DNA from: HGM04593 sp045661225
Lineage (GTDB): Bacteria > Bacteroidota > Bacteroidia > Bacteroidales > Bacteroidaceae
Assembly: GCA_045661225.1 (NCBI GenBank)
Contig: JAZRFF010000016.1
Span: 1-64,000 of the forward strand
Direction: 5' to 3'
DNA: 64,000 nucleotides
Shown: in pieces, positions 35,101 through 42,466 of the stretch
Position numbering within the stretch: position 1 is the first letter of the stretch
How the letters are laid out: each line of letters starts with the position of its first letter
Notes under the pieces: generated by a model
The model's database searches: none
Seen by the model: only the letters and a program-made list of their open reading frames with translations
Told to the model about the DNA's origin: nothing
Translations under genes and position numbers: made by a program

Positions 35101-35539
35101 GTGTCTTCTCCTCAAGGTCGCTTTGTGATGCAACCTTCTCGGCTATAGCTTCGGGGTGTGTGACGATGAGTAACCCCTCCTTGCGGCGTCGGCTCGACAG
35201 ACGGCTCATAACTTCGGTGCGCAGAATGCGGTTGGCATCGTCCTCGTGCCCGTACTTCATTGCCCGGCGAAAAGACGATGGAAAGAAGAGTGTGCTTTTG
35301 TCGGCCGCGACCTGCATAATGTCGTGGTAAAAGTAACCGGCCTCCTCGGCATCGTTCATAATCACAAGGAATGTTTGTTCGGGGGCTCTCTGTCTGAGTC
35401 CGCAAAGAACCATCGCCGTGGCGCTGCCCGACAGACCTTCGAGAAGGACGTGCTTCTTGCCTCCCTCTTCGCGCAAGTGCATCAGGGCTTCCACTCCCGG
35501 GTGCTGTGCGTAAATATGTTGAATCTCTTTTGCTTCCAT
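32189..35539 (-). CDS. mfd: Transcription-repair coupling factor
   Basis: Mfd (1116 residues) removes RNA polymerase stalled at DNA damage and recruits the UvrA-UvrB system. The N-terminal UvrB-like region ends with EPGEFAVRGSLIDIFSF. The CarD-like RNA-polymerase-interacting domain has GIGDYIVHIDHGVGKFGGL. The helicase motor has Walker A GDVGFGKTEVAIRAAF, DEEQ box IIDEEQKFGV and the late QMRGRVGRGKRKAFCYML. The C-terminal TRCF domain completes it. The start at 35539 is divergent from the thioesterase gene; TAATTTTG on the minus strand (35561-35554) may be its -7 box. Confidence 0.96.
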   Translation of the reverse strand: MEAKEIQHIYAQHPGVEALMHLREEGGKKHVLLEGLSGSATAMVLCGLRQRAPEQTFLVIMNDAEEAGYFYHDIMQVAADKSTLFFPSSFRRAMKYGHEDDANRILRTEVMSRLSSRRRKEGLLIVTHPEAIAEKVASQSDLEEKTLTITIGDTIGRDEVEKRLASMGFKEVTYVYEPGEFAVRGSLIDIFSFSSEFPYRIDFFGDEVESVRTFEVESQLTRERAEEATIVPKVTGKEAVAITEFLPKNTILITKDIEFTKGRIEKLHTEGFSLQAKLSENELPEVPELMSGEDIEKYAKSVRHWELRSNHNSNATKVKFSTSLQPLFHKDFDLVSLNFKGYIESGYKLHLLTDDLHQAERLKAIFEERGDNIQFTPVAHTIHEGFCDNTLKIALFTDHQLFGRFHNFRLRSDRARNGKVALTIKELKEFGIGDYIVHIDHGVGKFGGLVRIPNGNATQEAIKLIYKNDDVVFVSIHNLHKISKYRGKEGEPPAINKLGTGAWERMKERTKKKIKDIARDLIKLYSQRYKEEGFAFSPDSYLQAELEASFIYEDTPDQLKATNEVKRDMERKRPMDRLICGDVGFGKTEVAIRAAFKAVTDGKQVAVLVPTTVLAYQHYLTFKERLKEFPCTVQYLSRARSATTAKNILNEIKEGKIDIIIGTHKLTSKEVKFKDLGLLIIDEEQKFGVAVKERLRQFKVNVDTLTMTATPIPRTLQFSIMGARDLSMIQTPPPNRYPIHTEIHNFDAEVIKEAINFELSRNGQVFLITNRISGMEELAHMIRRHIPDARVCIGHGQMEPAVLEKTLYEFINHDYDVLIATSIVENGIDIPNVNTIIINQAQNFGLSDLHQMRGRVGRGKRKAFCYMLTPPRENLSTDARRRLEAIESFSELGSGINIAMQDLDIRGAGNLLGAEQSGFIADLGYETYQKILAEAVRELKDEEFADILTQEEESENSDERYVKECFVESDLELLFPATYVPDSNERILLYRELDSITEQRDLDTFKAKMKDRFGDIPKEGEELIHMVALRRKAQRLGVEKIFLKGGRMNLFLVETRNEAYYSSELFGNIMGYIPQSQFGCRVREGDGRCIITVENVKNVETALAFIDDVQRFITLQ

Positions 35540-35655
35540 ACTGCTTTATTCTGCAAAATTAACAATTTTATTCCAAAATACCCCTATTGCAACAAATGAT
35601 GCTGGCTCTGATTCTATAATTTTTCTTAAAAACAGTGTTAATGATTTTATTGTTG

Positions 35656-35663
35656 TATATTTG
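35656..35663 (+). promoter_or_regulatory. Predicted -7 box upstream of the thioesterase gene
   Basis: TATATTTG matches TAnnTTTG and lies 31 bases before the ATG at 35695. No convincing -33 TTTG at the expected distance. Confidence 0.4.
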
Positions 35664-35694
35664 CAATAGTATGTAGTCAAATTCTAATGTTTTT

Positions 35695-36105
35695 ATGGAG
35701 AATTACAGTTTCAGCGTAGAAATGAAAGTGCGTGATTATGAATGTGATATTCAGGGCGTAGTGAACAATGCTAATTATCAGCACTATATGGAACACGCTC
35801 GTCACGAGTATCTTGAGGCTATAGGTGGCAATTTCGGGCATCTGCACGAACAGGGTATCGACCTAATGGTGTCTAAAGTCTCAATTGAGTACAAACGTCC
35901 TCTGCGTGGTGGTGACAGGTTTGAGGTGCGTATAAAGATGCTGCGAAAGGGCGCGAAGCTTGTTTTTCAACAGGATATCTACAATCTTGCCGATGGCAAA
36001 ATTTCGACAAAAGGCGAAGTCGATGTTATATGCTTGAAAGACGGTCGGCTTACGCGAGGCGAGATTTTTGACAATATGTTCGAGGGTTATTTAACTAAAG
36101 AGTGA
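35695..36105 (+). CDS. Acyl-CoA thioesterase (YbgC/4-hydroxybenzoyl-CoA thioesterase type, hot-dog fold)
   Basis: The 136-residue length suits a single hot-dog domain. The active-site region VRDYECDIQGVVNNANYQHYMEHAR (Asp-x-Gln-Gly-x-Val-x-Asn pattern) is typical of the YbgC and 4-hydroxybenzoyl-CoA thioesterase group, with the Asp of CDIQG as the likely catalytic residue. It cleaves an acyl-CoA thioester; the acyl chain cannot be told. The stop overlaps the possible GTG start of the next small gene, and a CoA-transferase lies two genes on, so a shared CoA-thioester context is plausible. Confidence 0.85.
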   Translation: MENYSFSVEMKVRDYECDIQGVVNNANYQHYMEHARHEYLEAIGGNFGHLHEQGIDLMVSKVSIEYKRPLRGGDRFEVRIKMLRKGAKLVFQQDIYNLADGKISTKGEVDVICLKDGRLTRGEIFDNMFEGYLTKE

Positions 36106-36110
36106 TAGTT

Positions 36111-36479
36111 ATGGAGACGGTTGTGTTTGCAGTAGTCTTTTTTATGCTGTATTCTTTGTTTTACATACTGAAGATTGTTGCATCGAAAGACGAAAAAATA
36201 AAAGACAAACCTGTGGTGGGCGATGAGTTTCCTGCAATAGAGATTCTTGCTCCCGAAGAACCTTCGGCTCCTGTTGTGGAGCGAGCAGCAAAGAGTTTTG
36301 TCCGCGAGAAACCGGGTTCCGGCTCCAAAGGCACGCGTGATACGGCATCGACAACTGTGTCCAAAAAACAATCCGAGGTTCCCTCGCCCGAAAGACGCAA
36401 AAATAAAATTTTCGGCAATCGCTCCGAGGCGAAACGCGCCGTAATATATTCCGAGATATTCAATCGCAAGTACGAGTAG
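36111..36479 (+). CDS. Small single-pass membrane protein, unknown function
   Basis: From the ATG at 36111 the product has 122 residues. A GTG at 36102 is a possible earlier start and overlaps the previous stop. A transmembrane helix fills residues 2-20 (ETVVFAVVFFMLYSLFYIL). The rest is hydrophilic, proline- and serine-rich and looks disordered. The C-terminus has a compact basic patch (RRKNKIFGNRSEAKRAVIYSEIF, residues about 98-120) that looks conserved in style. I do not recognise the family. The tight packing between the thioesterase and the CoA-transferase gene supports a real gene. Confidence 0.65.
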   Translation: METVVFAVVFFMLYSLFYILKIVASKDEKIKDKPVVGDEFPAIEILAPEEPSAPVVERAAKSFVREKPGSGSKGTRDTASTTVSKKQSEVPSPERRKNKIFGNRSEAKRAVIYSEIFNRKYE

Positions 36480-36515
36480 AAGGAGCTTTTGCACAAACAT
36501 AAAATAAACAGACGT

Positions 36516-38003
36516 ATGAATTATCCTATTATTACCGCACAGCAGGCCGCAACCTACATAAACAACGGCGACGGAGTGGGTATTAGCGGCTTTACATTGT
36601 CGGGAACTCCAAAGACTGTGCTTCCCGAGGTTGCAAAGCGTGCCGAAGAGCTGCACGCGGCCGGAAAGCCATTTAAGATAGACCTCTATTCGGGTGCTTC
36701 GACGGGTGACGCTATTGATGGTGTGCTTACGCGTGCCAATGCCATACGTTTCAGAGCTCCGTTTATATCGAATCCCACGGTGCGCAATGCGATAAACGGT
36801 AAGGAGATTGCTTACTGCGACCTGCACCTCTCGCTAATGGCGCAGGACCTGCGTTACGGTTATATGGGTAAGGTAAATGTGGCTATTCTTGAGGCTATAG
36901 ACATTACTCCTGACGGGAAGGTCTATCTGACAACAGCGGGCGGTATTGGACAGACGGTTGCGAATCTCGCAGACAGGATTATCATTGAACGAAATAGTTT
37001 CCACCACACAATGGGCTTGCACGATGTGTATGAACCTCTTGACCCGCCTTGTCGCACGGAGATACCGATTTTTAAAGCATCGGACCGTATAGGCAGGCCT
37101 TATGTCACAGTCGACCCCAAAAAAGTTGTGGGAATTGTGGAGGTTAATATGCCAAACGAGCAGGTTGTCTTTAAAGAGCTTGACCCGGTGACGCGCAAGA
37201 TAGGCGAGAATGTCGTTGACTTTATTGCGGCAGAAATCAAACGGGGTAGAATTCCGGCGAGTGGATTGCCTATACAGAGTGGTATCGGCAACGTGGCCAA
37301 CGCTGTGCTCAAAGGTCTTGAAGAGTGCAACGGAATTCCGCCGTTGGACCTTTATTCCGAGGTGTTGCAGGATTCTGTCATTAAGCTTATGGAACTTGGA
37401 CGTGTGAAGGCGGGCAGTACCTGTTCTCTTTCTCTCAGTCAAGAGTGTCTGCAACACGTTTATGATAATCTTGACTTTTTCCGCGACAGGCTGATTCTGC
37501 GTCCTTCGGAAATTTCGAACCACCCCGAGGTTATCAGACGTCTGGGAATAATTGCAATGAACACCGCAATAGAGGTCGATTTATACGGCTGTGTAAACTC
37601 TTCACATATATGCGGCACGCGTCTTATGAACGGTATTGGTGGCTCCGGAGATTTTGCACGCAACGCGTTTGTGTCTATCTTTACCTGCCCGTCGACACAA
37701 AAGGACGGAATGATAAGTTCAATTGTGCCTATGGTTACACACGCCGACCATTCGGAACACGATGTGCGCGTGGTTGTAACAGAGTGGGGTGTGGCCGATC
37801 TTCGAGGAAAGTCTCCCGATGAACGTGCCAAGTGTCTTATAGAGAACTGTGCTCACCCCGATTACAGAGACCTTCTTTGGGGGTATCTGAAGATTGCCAA
37901 GAGTGGTCACGTTTCGCATAATGTTGCTGCGGCATTGGGTATGCACGCCACGTTCGAGCGTGACGGAGATATGAAAAATACTGATTGGACACGTTTTATA
38001 TGA
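36516..38003 (+). CDS. Acetyl-CoA hydrolase/transferase family protein (succinyl-CoA:acetate CoA-transferase type)
   Basis: From the ATG at 36516 the product has 495 residues, the usual length for class I CoA-transferases of the Cat1/AarC group. Landmarks are GVGISGFTLSGTPKTV at the N-terminus, the GIGNVANAVLKGL loop and YSEVLQDSVIKL, whose Glu is the expected covalent CoA-carrying residue. In gut Bacteroidales such enzymes move CoA between succinate, propionate and acetate during fermentation; the exact pair is inferred from the family. Its TGA overlaps the ATG of the next gene (ATGA), which implies translational coupling. Confidence 0.88.
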   Translation: MNYPIITAQQAATYINNGDGVGISGFTLSGTPKTVLPEVAKRAEELHAAGKPFKIDLYSGASTGDAIDGVLTRANAIRFRAPFISNPTVRNAINGKEIAYCDLHLSLMAQDLRYGYMGKVNVAILEAIDITPDGKVYLTTAGGIGQTVANLADRIIIERNSFHHTMGLHDVYEPLDPPCRTEIPIFKASDRIGRPYVTVDPKKVVGIVEVNMPNEQVVFKELDPVTRKIGENVVDFIAAEIKRGRIPASGLPIQSGIGNVANAVLKGLEECNGIPPLDLYSEVLQDSVIKLMELGRVKAGSTCSLSLSQECLQHVYDNLDFFRDRLILRPSEISNHPEVIRRLGIIAMNTAIEVDLYGCVNSSHICGTRLMNGIGGSGDFARNAFVSIFTCPSTQKDGMISSIVPMVTHADHSEHDVRVVVTEWGVADLRGKSPDERAKCLIENCAHPDYRDLLWGYLKIAKSGHVSHNVAAALGMHATFERDGDMKNTDWTRFI

Positions 38004-38542
38004 CAAATAAGAAAAAATTGGTTACAGATATGGGGCGCATTGACGGCGCGGCGTTTCGCGCCGCGCCTAAGTTGCCTCTTGTGATTGTGCTTGACAATGT
38101 TCGCAGCCTGCACAATGTTGGTTCGGTTTTTCGTACGAGCGATGCTTTCAGAGTCTCTCGCATTGTGCTGTGTGGAATAACTGCAACGCCGCCAAGCGCC
38201 GAGATTCACAAGACGGCTCTCGGAGCCGAAGATGTGGTTGAGTGGCAGTACTGTGCGTCGACGTTGGACGCTGTAGAACAGTTGCGCAACGACGGGTATA
38301 AGGTTTTTTCAATAGAACAGTGCGAGGGGAGTATTGCCTTACAGGCTCTGACACTGGATTGCGGTGCTCGCTATGCAGTGGTGCTTGGGAACGAGGTTAA
38401 GGGTGTGCAGCAGGCTGTTGTAGATGCTTCGGAAGGGGCTATAGAGATACCTCAGTTCGGTACAAAGCATTCGTTGAATGTGTCGGTGACGGCAGGAATG
38501 GTTATATGGGAATTTGCACGTAAATTGGGGCTTGTGCAGTAA
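38000..38542 (+). CDS. TrmH/SpoU family RNA methyltransferase
   Basis: The start ATG at 38000 overlaps the previous stop (ATGA) and gives 180 residues, a SPOUT domain without an extra N-terminal domain. The three motifs are LDNVRSLHNVGSVFRTSDAF, VVLGNEVKGVQQAVVDASEG and IPQFGTKHSLNVSVTAGMV. It should 2'-O-methylate a tRNA or rRNA ribose; the target is unknown. A strong GC-rich hairpin lies in codons 16-23. It is a second SpoU enzyme next to the RlmB-type one at 6396, which has a different domain layout. Confidence 0.88.
   Translation: MTNKKKLVTDMGRIDGAAFRAAPKLPLVIVLDNVRSLHNVGSVFRTSDAFRVSRIVLCGITATPPSAEIHKTALGAEDVVEWQYCASTLDAVEQLRNDGYKVFSIEQCEGSIALQALTLDCGARYAVVLGNEVKGVQQAVVDASEGAIEIPQFGTKHSLNVSVTAGMVIWEFARKLGLVQ
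38045..38067 (+). promoter_or_regulatory. GC-rich hairpin inside the start of the TrmH-family gene
   Basis: GGCGCGGCG (38045-38053) and CGCCGCGCC (38059-38067) pair perfectly over 9 all-GC pairs with a 5-base loop. It starts 45 bases after the ATG. It may slow ribosomes early in the gene; that is a guess from the structure. Confidence 0.35.
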
Positions 38543-38623
38543 TGTCCCGGGTATAATTGTTTGCCGTTTGTTAAAAAAAACTCTTAAAACTGTTTTTGGA
38601 GTGCGTAAATGGTAAAAAAAGAG

Positions 38624-38631
38624 TACCTTTG
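38624..38631 (+). promoter_or_regulatory. Predicted -7 box of the ABC exporter operon
   Basis: TACCTTTG matches TAnnTTTG and lies 46 bases before the ATG at 38678. The nearest TTTG (38595-38598) is 25 bases upstream, a little far for a -33 element. Confidence 0.5.
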
Positions 38632-38677
38632 CGTCGCTTTTTTAATATAATATAAACTTTAATTACTATAAAATCCT

Positions 38678-40519
38678 ATGAAGGAGTTTTTCAAGGTTCT
38701 TAAACGCTTTGTACCGCCTTACAAGAAGTATCTCTTTATGTCGTTGGTTTTCACGTTCTTGTCGGCAATACTCAACGTCTTTTCGTTTATGGTGCTGATA
38801 CCAATCCTGCAGATCTTGTTCAAGATTACCGATACGTCGGGTGTTGAGTTTATTCCCTGGAGCGAGGCTACGTCGGGTAATATGAAAGATGTTGTGATGA
38901 ACAATGCGACATACTATCTAAATACTCTTTCCGATGATTATGGCGCATCGCTTGTGCTGTTGCTTCTAGGATTGTTCCTCATTTTAATGACTTTGCTAAA
39001 GACTGCAAGCTACTTCGGCTCTTCGGCGTCTATTATACCTTTGCGTACAGGCCTTGTACGCGATCTCAGGACAACGGTCTATAACAAAGTGGTGAATTTG
39101 CCGATAGGTTTTTTCTCGAAGGAACGTAAAGGCGATATTATAGCACGTATGACAGGTGATGTTATTGAGGTCGAGAACTCAATCGTGACTTCGCTCGATA
39201 TGCTCATAAAGAATCCTATTTTTATTGTAATATACTTTGGCACACTTGTGTACATTAGTTGGGAGCTTACGCTCTTTACCATCTGTGTGATACCTTTCCT
39301 TGGTTGGATAATGGGCTCCATAGGTCGTAAACTTAAGGCTAAGTCTTTGCTGGTGCAGCAGAAGATGGGCGAGACAACTTCGCAAATGGAAGAGACCCTT
39401 GGAGGGCTTAGAATAATCAAGGCTTTTATTGCTGAAAAGAAGATGTCGGCACGCTTCCTCAAGTGTAGTAACGAGTTGCGTGCGGCTGTGATGAGGGTTA
39501 CTATGCGCCAGGCGCTTGCGCACCCCGTGAGTGAGTTTCTTGGAACTTGTGTGATTGTAATTGTGCTGTGGTTCGGCGGAACATTGATTCTTGGCGACAA
39601 TTCTCCTATATCGGCTCCGGCGTTTATCTACTATCTTACAATCCTTTACAGTATTATTAACCCTCTCAAGGAGTTCTCAAAGGCGTCATATAATATTCCA
39701 AGGGGCTTGGCTTCAATGGAGAGAATAGATGCCATTCTTAATGCCGAGAATCCTATTGCTGACGGCGATAAGGGCGTGGAGATTCCCGAGATGAAAGAGG
39801 GAATAGAATATAAAAATCTCTCATTTTCGTATGATGGGGAGCATAATGTCCTCAAGAACATCAACCTGAAGATTGAGAAGGGAAAGACTGTTGCGCTTGT
39901 GGGTCAGTCGGGTAGTGGAAAATCTACAATGGTCGACCTTATACCGCGTTACTACGACGTCGAGCAGGGCGAGATTACCATCGATGGAGTGAATGTCAAG
40001 GATATGAAGGTGAAATCGTTGCGTGCGCTCATCGGCAACGTTAATCAGGAGGCTATTTTGTTTAACGACTCGTTCTATAACAATATTACTTTTGGTGTCG
40101 AGAATGCTACAATGGAGCAAGTGATTGAGGCTGCCAAGATTGCGAATGCTCACGAGTTTATTATGCAGACTGAACAGGGTTACGACACTTGTGTGGGTGA
40201 CAGGGGCTGTCGACTATCGGGTGGTCAGCGTCAGAGAATAAGCATAGCTCGTGCTATTCTTAAAAATCCGCCTATCCTTATCCTCGATGAGGCTACCTCG
40301 GCTCTTGATACCGAGAGTGAACGTCTTGTGCAAGAGGCTCTCGAGCGTTTGATGAAGGACCGTACTACTATTGCTATTGCGCATCGTCTCTCTACGATTA
40401 AGAACGCCGATGAAATTTGCGTGCTGCGCAACGGCGAGATTGTGGAGCGTGGCAAGCACGATGAACTTCTGAAACTCGATGGCGTGTATAAGCGTTTGAA
40501 CGATATGCAGTCACTTTAA
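38678..40519 (+). CDS. MsbA-like ABC exporter (fused permease and ATPase)
   Basis: The 613-residue protein is a half-transporter working as a dimer. Six transmembrane helices occupy about residues 1-330. The nucleotide-binding domain has Walker A GQSGSGKST, signature LSGGQRQRISIARAIL, Walker B ILILDEATSALD and the switch His in IAIAHRLSTI. Lipid A or another lipid is the likely cargo, since MsbA-like exporters of this size are common in this phylum, but a drug or peptide exporter is possible. The next gene starts 3 bases after its stop, so it heads a run that continues to the metal-efflux genes. Confidence 0.88.
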   Translation: MKEFFKVLKRFVPPYKKYLFMSLVFTFLSAILNVFSFMVLIPILQILFKITDTSGVEFIPWSEATSGNMKDVVMNNATYYLNTLSDDYGASLVLLLLGLFLILMTLLKTASYFGSSASIIPLRTGLVRDLRTTVYNKVVNLPIGFFSKERKGDIIARMTGDVIEVENSIVTSLDMLIKNPIFIVIYFGTLVYISWELTLFTICVIPFLGWIMGSIGRKLKAKSLLVQQKMGETTSQMEETLGGLRIIKAFIAEKKMSARFLKCSNELRAAVMRVTMRQALAHPVSEFLGTCVIVIVLWFGGTLILGDNSPISAPAFIYYLTILYSIINPLKEFSKASYNIPRGLASMERIDAILNAENPIADGDKGVEIPEMKEGIEYKNLSFSYDGEHNVLKNINLKIEKGKTVALVGQSGSGKSTMVDLIPRYYDVEQGEITIDGVNVKDMKVKSLRALIGNVNQEAILFNDSFYNNITFGVENATMEQVIEAAKIANAHEFIMQTEQGYDTCVGDRGCRLSGGQRQRISIARAILKNPPILILDEATSALDTESERLVQEALERLMKDRTTIAIAHRLSTIKNADEICVLRNGEIVERGKHDELLKLDGVYKRLNDMQSL

Positions 40520-40522
40520 CAG

Positions 40523-41071
40523 ATGGACAAAATGAAGAGCGTTGCTGTTTTTTGTGCTGCATCGGAGAGTATAGACCCTCTCTTTGTCTCTGCTGCCACC
40601 GAGGTCGGAACAATGCTCGGTCGCCGGGGTGTTACGCTTGTGTATGGTGGGGCACGTGCCGGACTTATGGAGGTGACAGCTAATGCGGCGAAGAGTTCCG
40701 GTGCGCGTGTCGTGGGAGTGGTACCTACACTTCTCGAGGAGCGTGACAGGGTTAGCGCTCTGCTCGACGAGAAGGCCTCTTGTCACAATCTTAGCGAGCG
40801 TAAGGATATTATGCTTGAGCGTAGCGATATTTCGGTAGCATTGCCTGGGGGTGTCGGGACACTTGATGAGATTTTCAGTGTGCTGGCATCGGCAACAATT
40901 GGTTATCATAATAAACGCGTGGTGCTGTATAATGTGAATGGTTTTTGGGACGCGCTTTTAGCGTTGTTGCACTCTTTGAAGGCGGGTGGCTTTGTGCGTG
41001 GGAATCTTGATAGCCGGCTTTGTGTTGTTAACAATATTGAGGAACTTGAAAAAATAGTGTCAGAGGAGTAA
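40523..41071 (+). CDS. LOG family protein (TIGR00730-type nucleotide phosphoribohydrolase)
   Basis: The 182-residue Rossmann-fold protein has the two LOG signatures: VYGGARAGLMEVTANAA and LPGGVGTLDEIF (PGGxGTxxE). Family members release free bases from nucleoside monophosphates, for example cytokinin ribotides in plants. In bacteria like this the physiological substrate is unknown; lysine decarboxylase labels in databases are historical. It is packed between the ABC exporter (3-base gap) and the sugar kinase (no gap). Confidence 0.88.
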   Translation: MDKMKSVAVFCAASESIDPLFVSAATEVGTMLGRRGVTLVYGGARAGLMEVTANAAKSSGARVVGVVPTLLEERDRVSALLDEKASCHNLSERKDIMLERSDISVALPGGVGTLDEIFSVLASATIGYHNKRVVLYNVNGFWDALLALLHSLKAGGFVRGNLDSRLCVVNNIEELEKIVSEE

Positions 41072-41998
41072 ATGGGCAGGATAATTGGAATTGGAGAAAC
41101 AGTGCTTGATATTCTTTTTAAAGATGAGCAACCGGTAAAGGCTGTTCCCGGCGGTTCGGTGTATAACAGCATAATCTCCCTCGGGCGTATGGGGCTTGAT
41201 GTCTCGTTTATCAGCGAGGTGGGCGATGACCGTGTGGGCAAGATGATTCTTGCTCACTTGCGTGACAGTGGCGTCGATGCGTCGGCTGTCTGCTCTTTTT
41301 CGGGTGGTAAGTCCCCGCTTTCGTTAGCGTTTCTTAATGAGAGGAACGATGCTGAGTACCTTTTTTATAAGGATTATCCCAATAACCGTCTCGAAGTTGA
41401 GTTTCCCAAGATTAGTGCAGGTGACATTGTTCTGTATGGCTCTTATTTTGTGCTTAATCCGGTTCTGCGCGCAAAGACAAAGGCGTTTTTAGAGTATGCA
41501 CACGAACAAGGGGCGCTGCTCTATTATGACGTGAACTTTCGAAAGACGCACGTTCAGGAGCGTATAAGGCTTGCCGAGGCTCTCATTGAAAATCTTGAAT
41601 TTGCCGATATTGTACGTGGCTCGGCCGATGATTTTACCTATTTGTACGACACTGCCGATGCCGATAAAATCTATAAGGAGAAAATACAGTTCTATTGCCG
41701 GAATTTTATTTTCACAAGCGGCGATGGCGATGTACGTCTTTTTACCAACAAAGGCTGTGAGAGCTTTCCTGTACCTAAGGTTGACGTTGTCAGCACTGTG
41801 GGGGCCGGTGATAATTTTAACGCAGGTGTACTTTATGGCCTAGCCCGGGCCGGTGTCAACCGCGAGGCATTGGCGGAAACGAGCGTTGAACAGTGGAAGA
41901 AAATTGTTGGTTGTGGCCTGGACTTCAGCGCGCACGCTTGCACGCTCATTGAAAATTATGTCGACAAACAGTGGGCGGCCGACTATTTAAAGAAATAA
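41072..41998 (+). CDS. PfkB family carbohydrate kinase (fructokinase-like)
   Basis: The 308-residue protein has a ribokinase fold. The N-terminal glycine pair is seen in VPGGSVYNSIISLGRMG, and the C-terminal signature VSTVGAGDNFNAGVLYGL contains the catalytic Asp (GAGDN) and the anion hole. It phosphorylates a sugar or nucleoside with ATP; substrate choice cannot be read from the sequence, though many such proteins in Bacteroidales are annotated as fructokinases. The ATG follows the previous TAA directly, and the next gene begins 5 bases after its stop. Confidence 0.88.
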   Translation: MGRIIGIGETVLDILFKDEQPVKAVPGGSVYNSIISLGRMGLDVSFISEVGDDRVGKMILAHLRDSGVDASAVCSFSGGKSPLSLAFLNERNDAEYLFYKDYPNNRLEVEFPKISAGDIVLYGSYFVLNPVLRAKTKAFLEYAHEQGALLYYDVNFRKTHVQERIRLAEALIENLEFADIVRGSADDFTYLYDTADADKIYKEKIQFYCRNFIFTSGDGDVRLFTNKGCESFPVPKVDVVSTVGAGDNFNAGVLYGLARAGVNREALAETSVEQWKKIVGCGLDFSAHACTLIENYVDKQWAADYLKK

Positions 41999-42003
41999 CA
42001 TTT

Positions 42004-42414
42004 ATGGAAAATACCTTTCGTAAAATATCTCTAAGGGCGGTGTTTGTGGCTATGGCTCTGCTTATGGCCGAAATGTTAGTGCCGCATCACCATTGCGAGG
42101 GTATTATGGCTTGTGATTCCTCGCTCATCGGGGCGATGCACTTCGGGTATGAGTCCTGTGACTGTTGCGATGAAGGGCATTCTCACGGTGAGGAATTTTG
42201 TTGCTATACGACGCGGTTTTATTGTCCTAATCCGAGTGACAATGATTCCTTCGAAAAGAAGATAATCTCTTCTGTCTTTTATTTCCTTTTACAGGAACGG
42301 GATATTGTTTGTGCCGACCGGCCTGAGTCAGCCGGCGGTAATCAGCTTTATGCTTTTAAGATTCCTGATATTGGATTATCGGCGATTACTCTCAGAGCTC
42401 CGCCTGTTGCATAA
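42004..42414 (+). CDS. Small His/Cys-rich exported or membrane protein next to metal-efflux genes
   Basis: From the ATG at 42004 the product has 136 residues. A hydrophobic N-terminal segment (residues about 8-25, RAVFVAMALLMAEMLVP) acts as signal or anchor. It is followed by metal-ligand-rich stretches: PHHHCEG, ESCDCCDEGHSHGEEFCC and a later YCPNP. I recall a Bacteroidota family of such small proteins beside RND metal pumps (labelled DUF6769), but I cannot confirm membership. Its position 53 bases before the CzcB-like gene suggests metal sensing or hand-over. The start at 41971 is rejected because it would overlap the kinase gene. Confidence 0.75.
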   Translation: MENTFRKISLRAVFVAMALLMAEMLVPHHHCEGIMACDSSLIGAMHFGYESCDCCDEGHSHGEEFCCYTTRFYCPNPSDNDSFEKKIISSVFYFLLQERDIVCADRPESAGGNQLYAFKIPDIGLSAITLRAPPVA

Positions 42415-42466
42415 CCTTACACAAGTGAGTTTAATTATTTAACAGGCTAATTTCTTATATATAATT

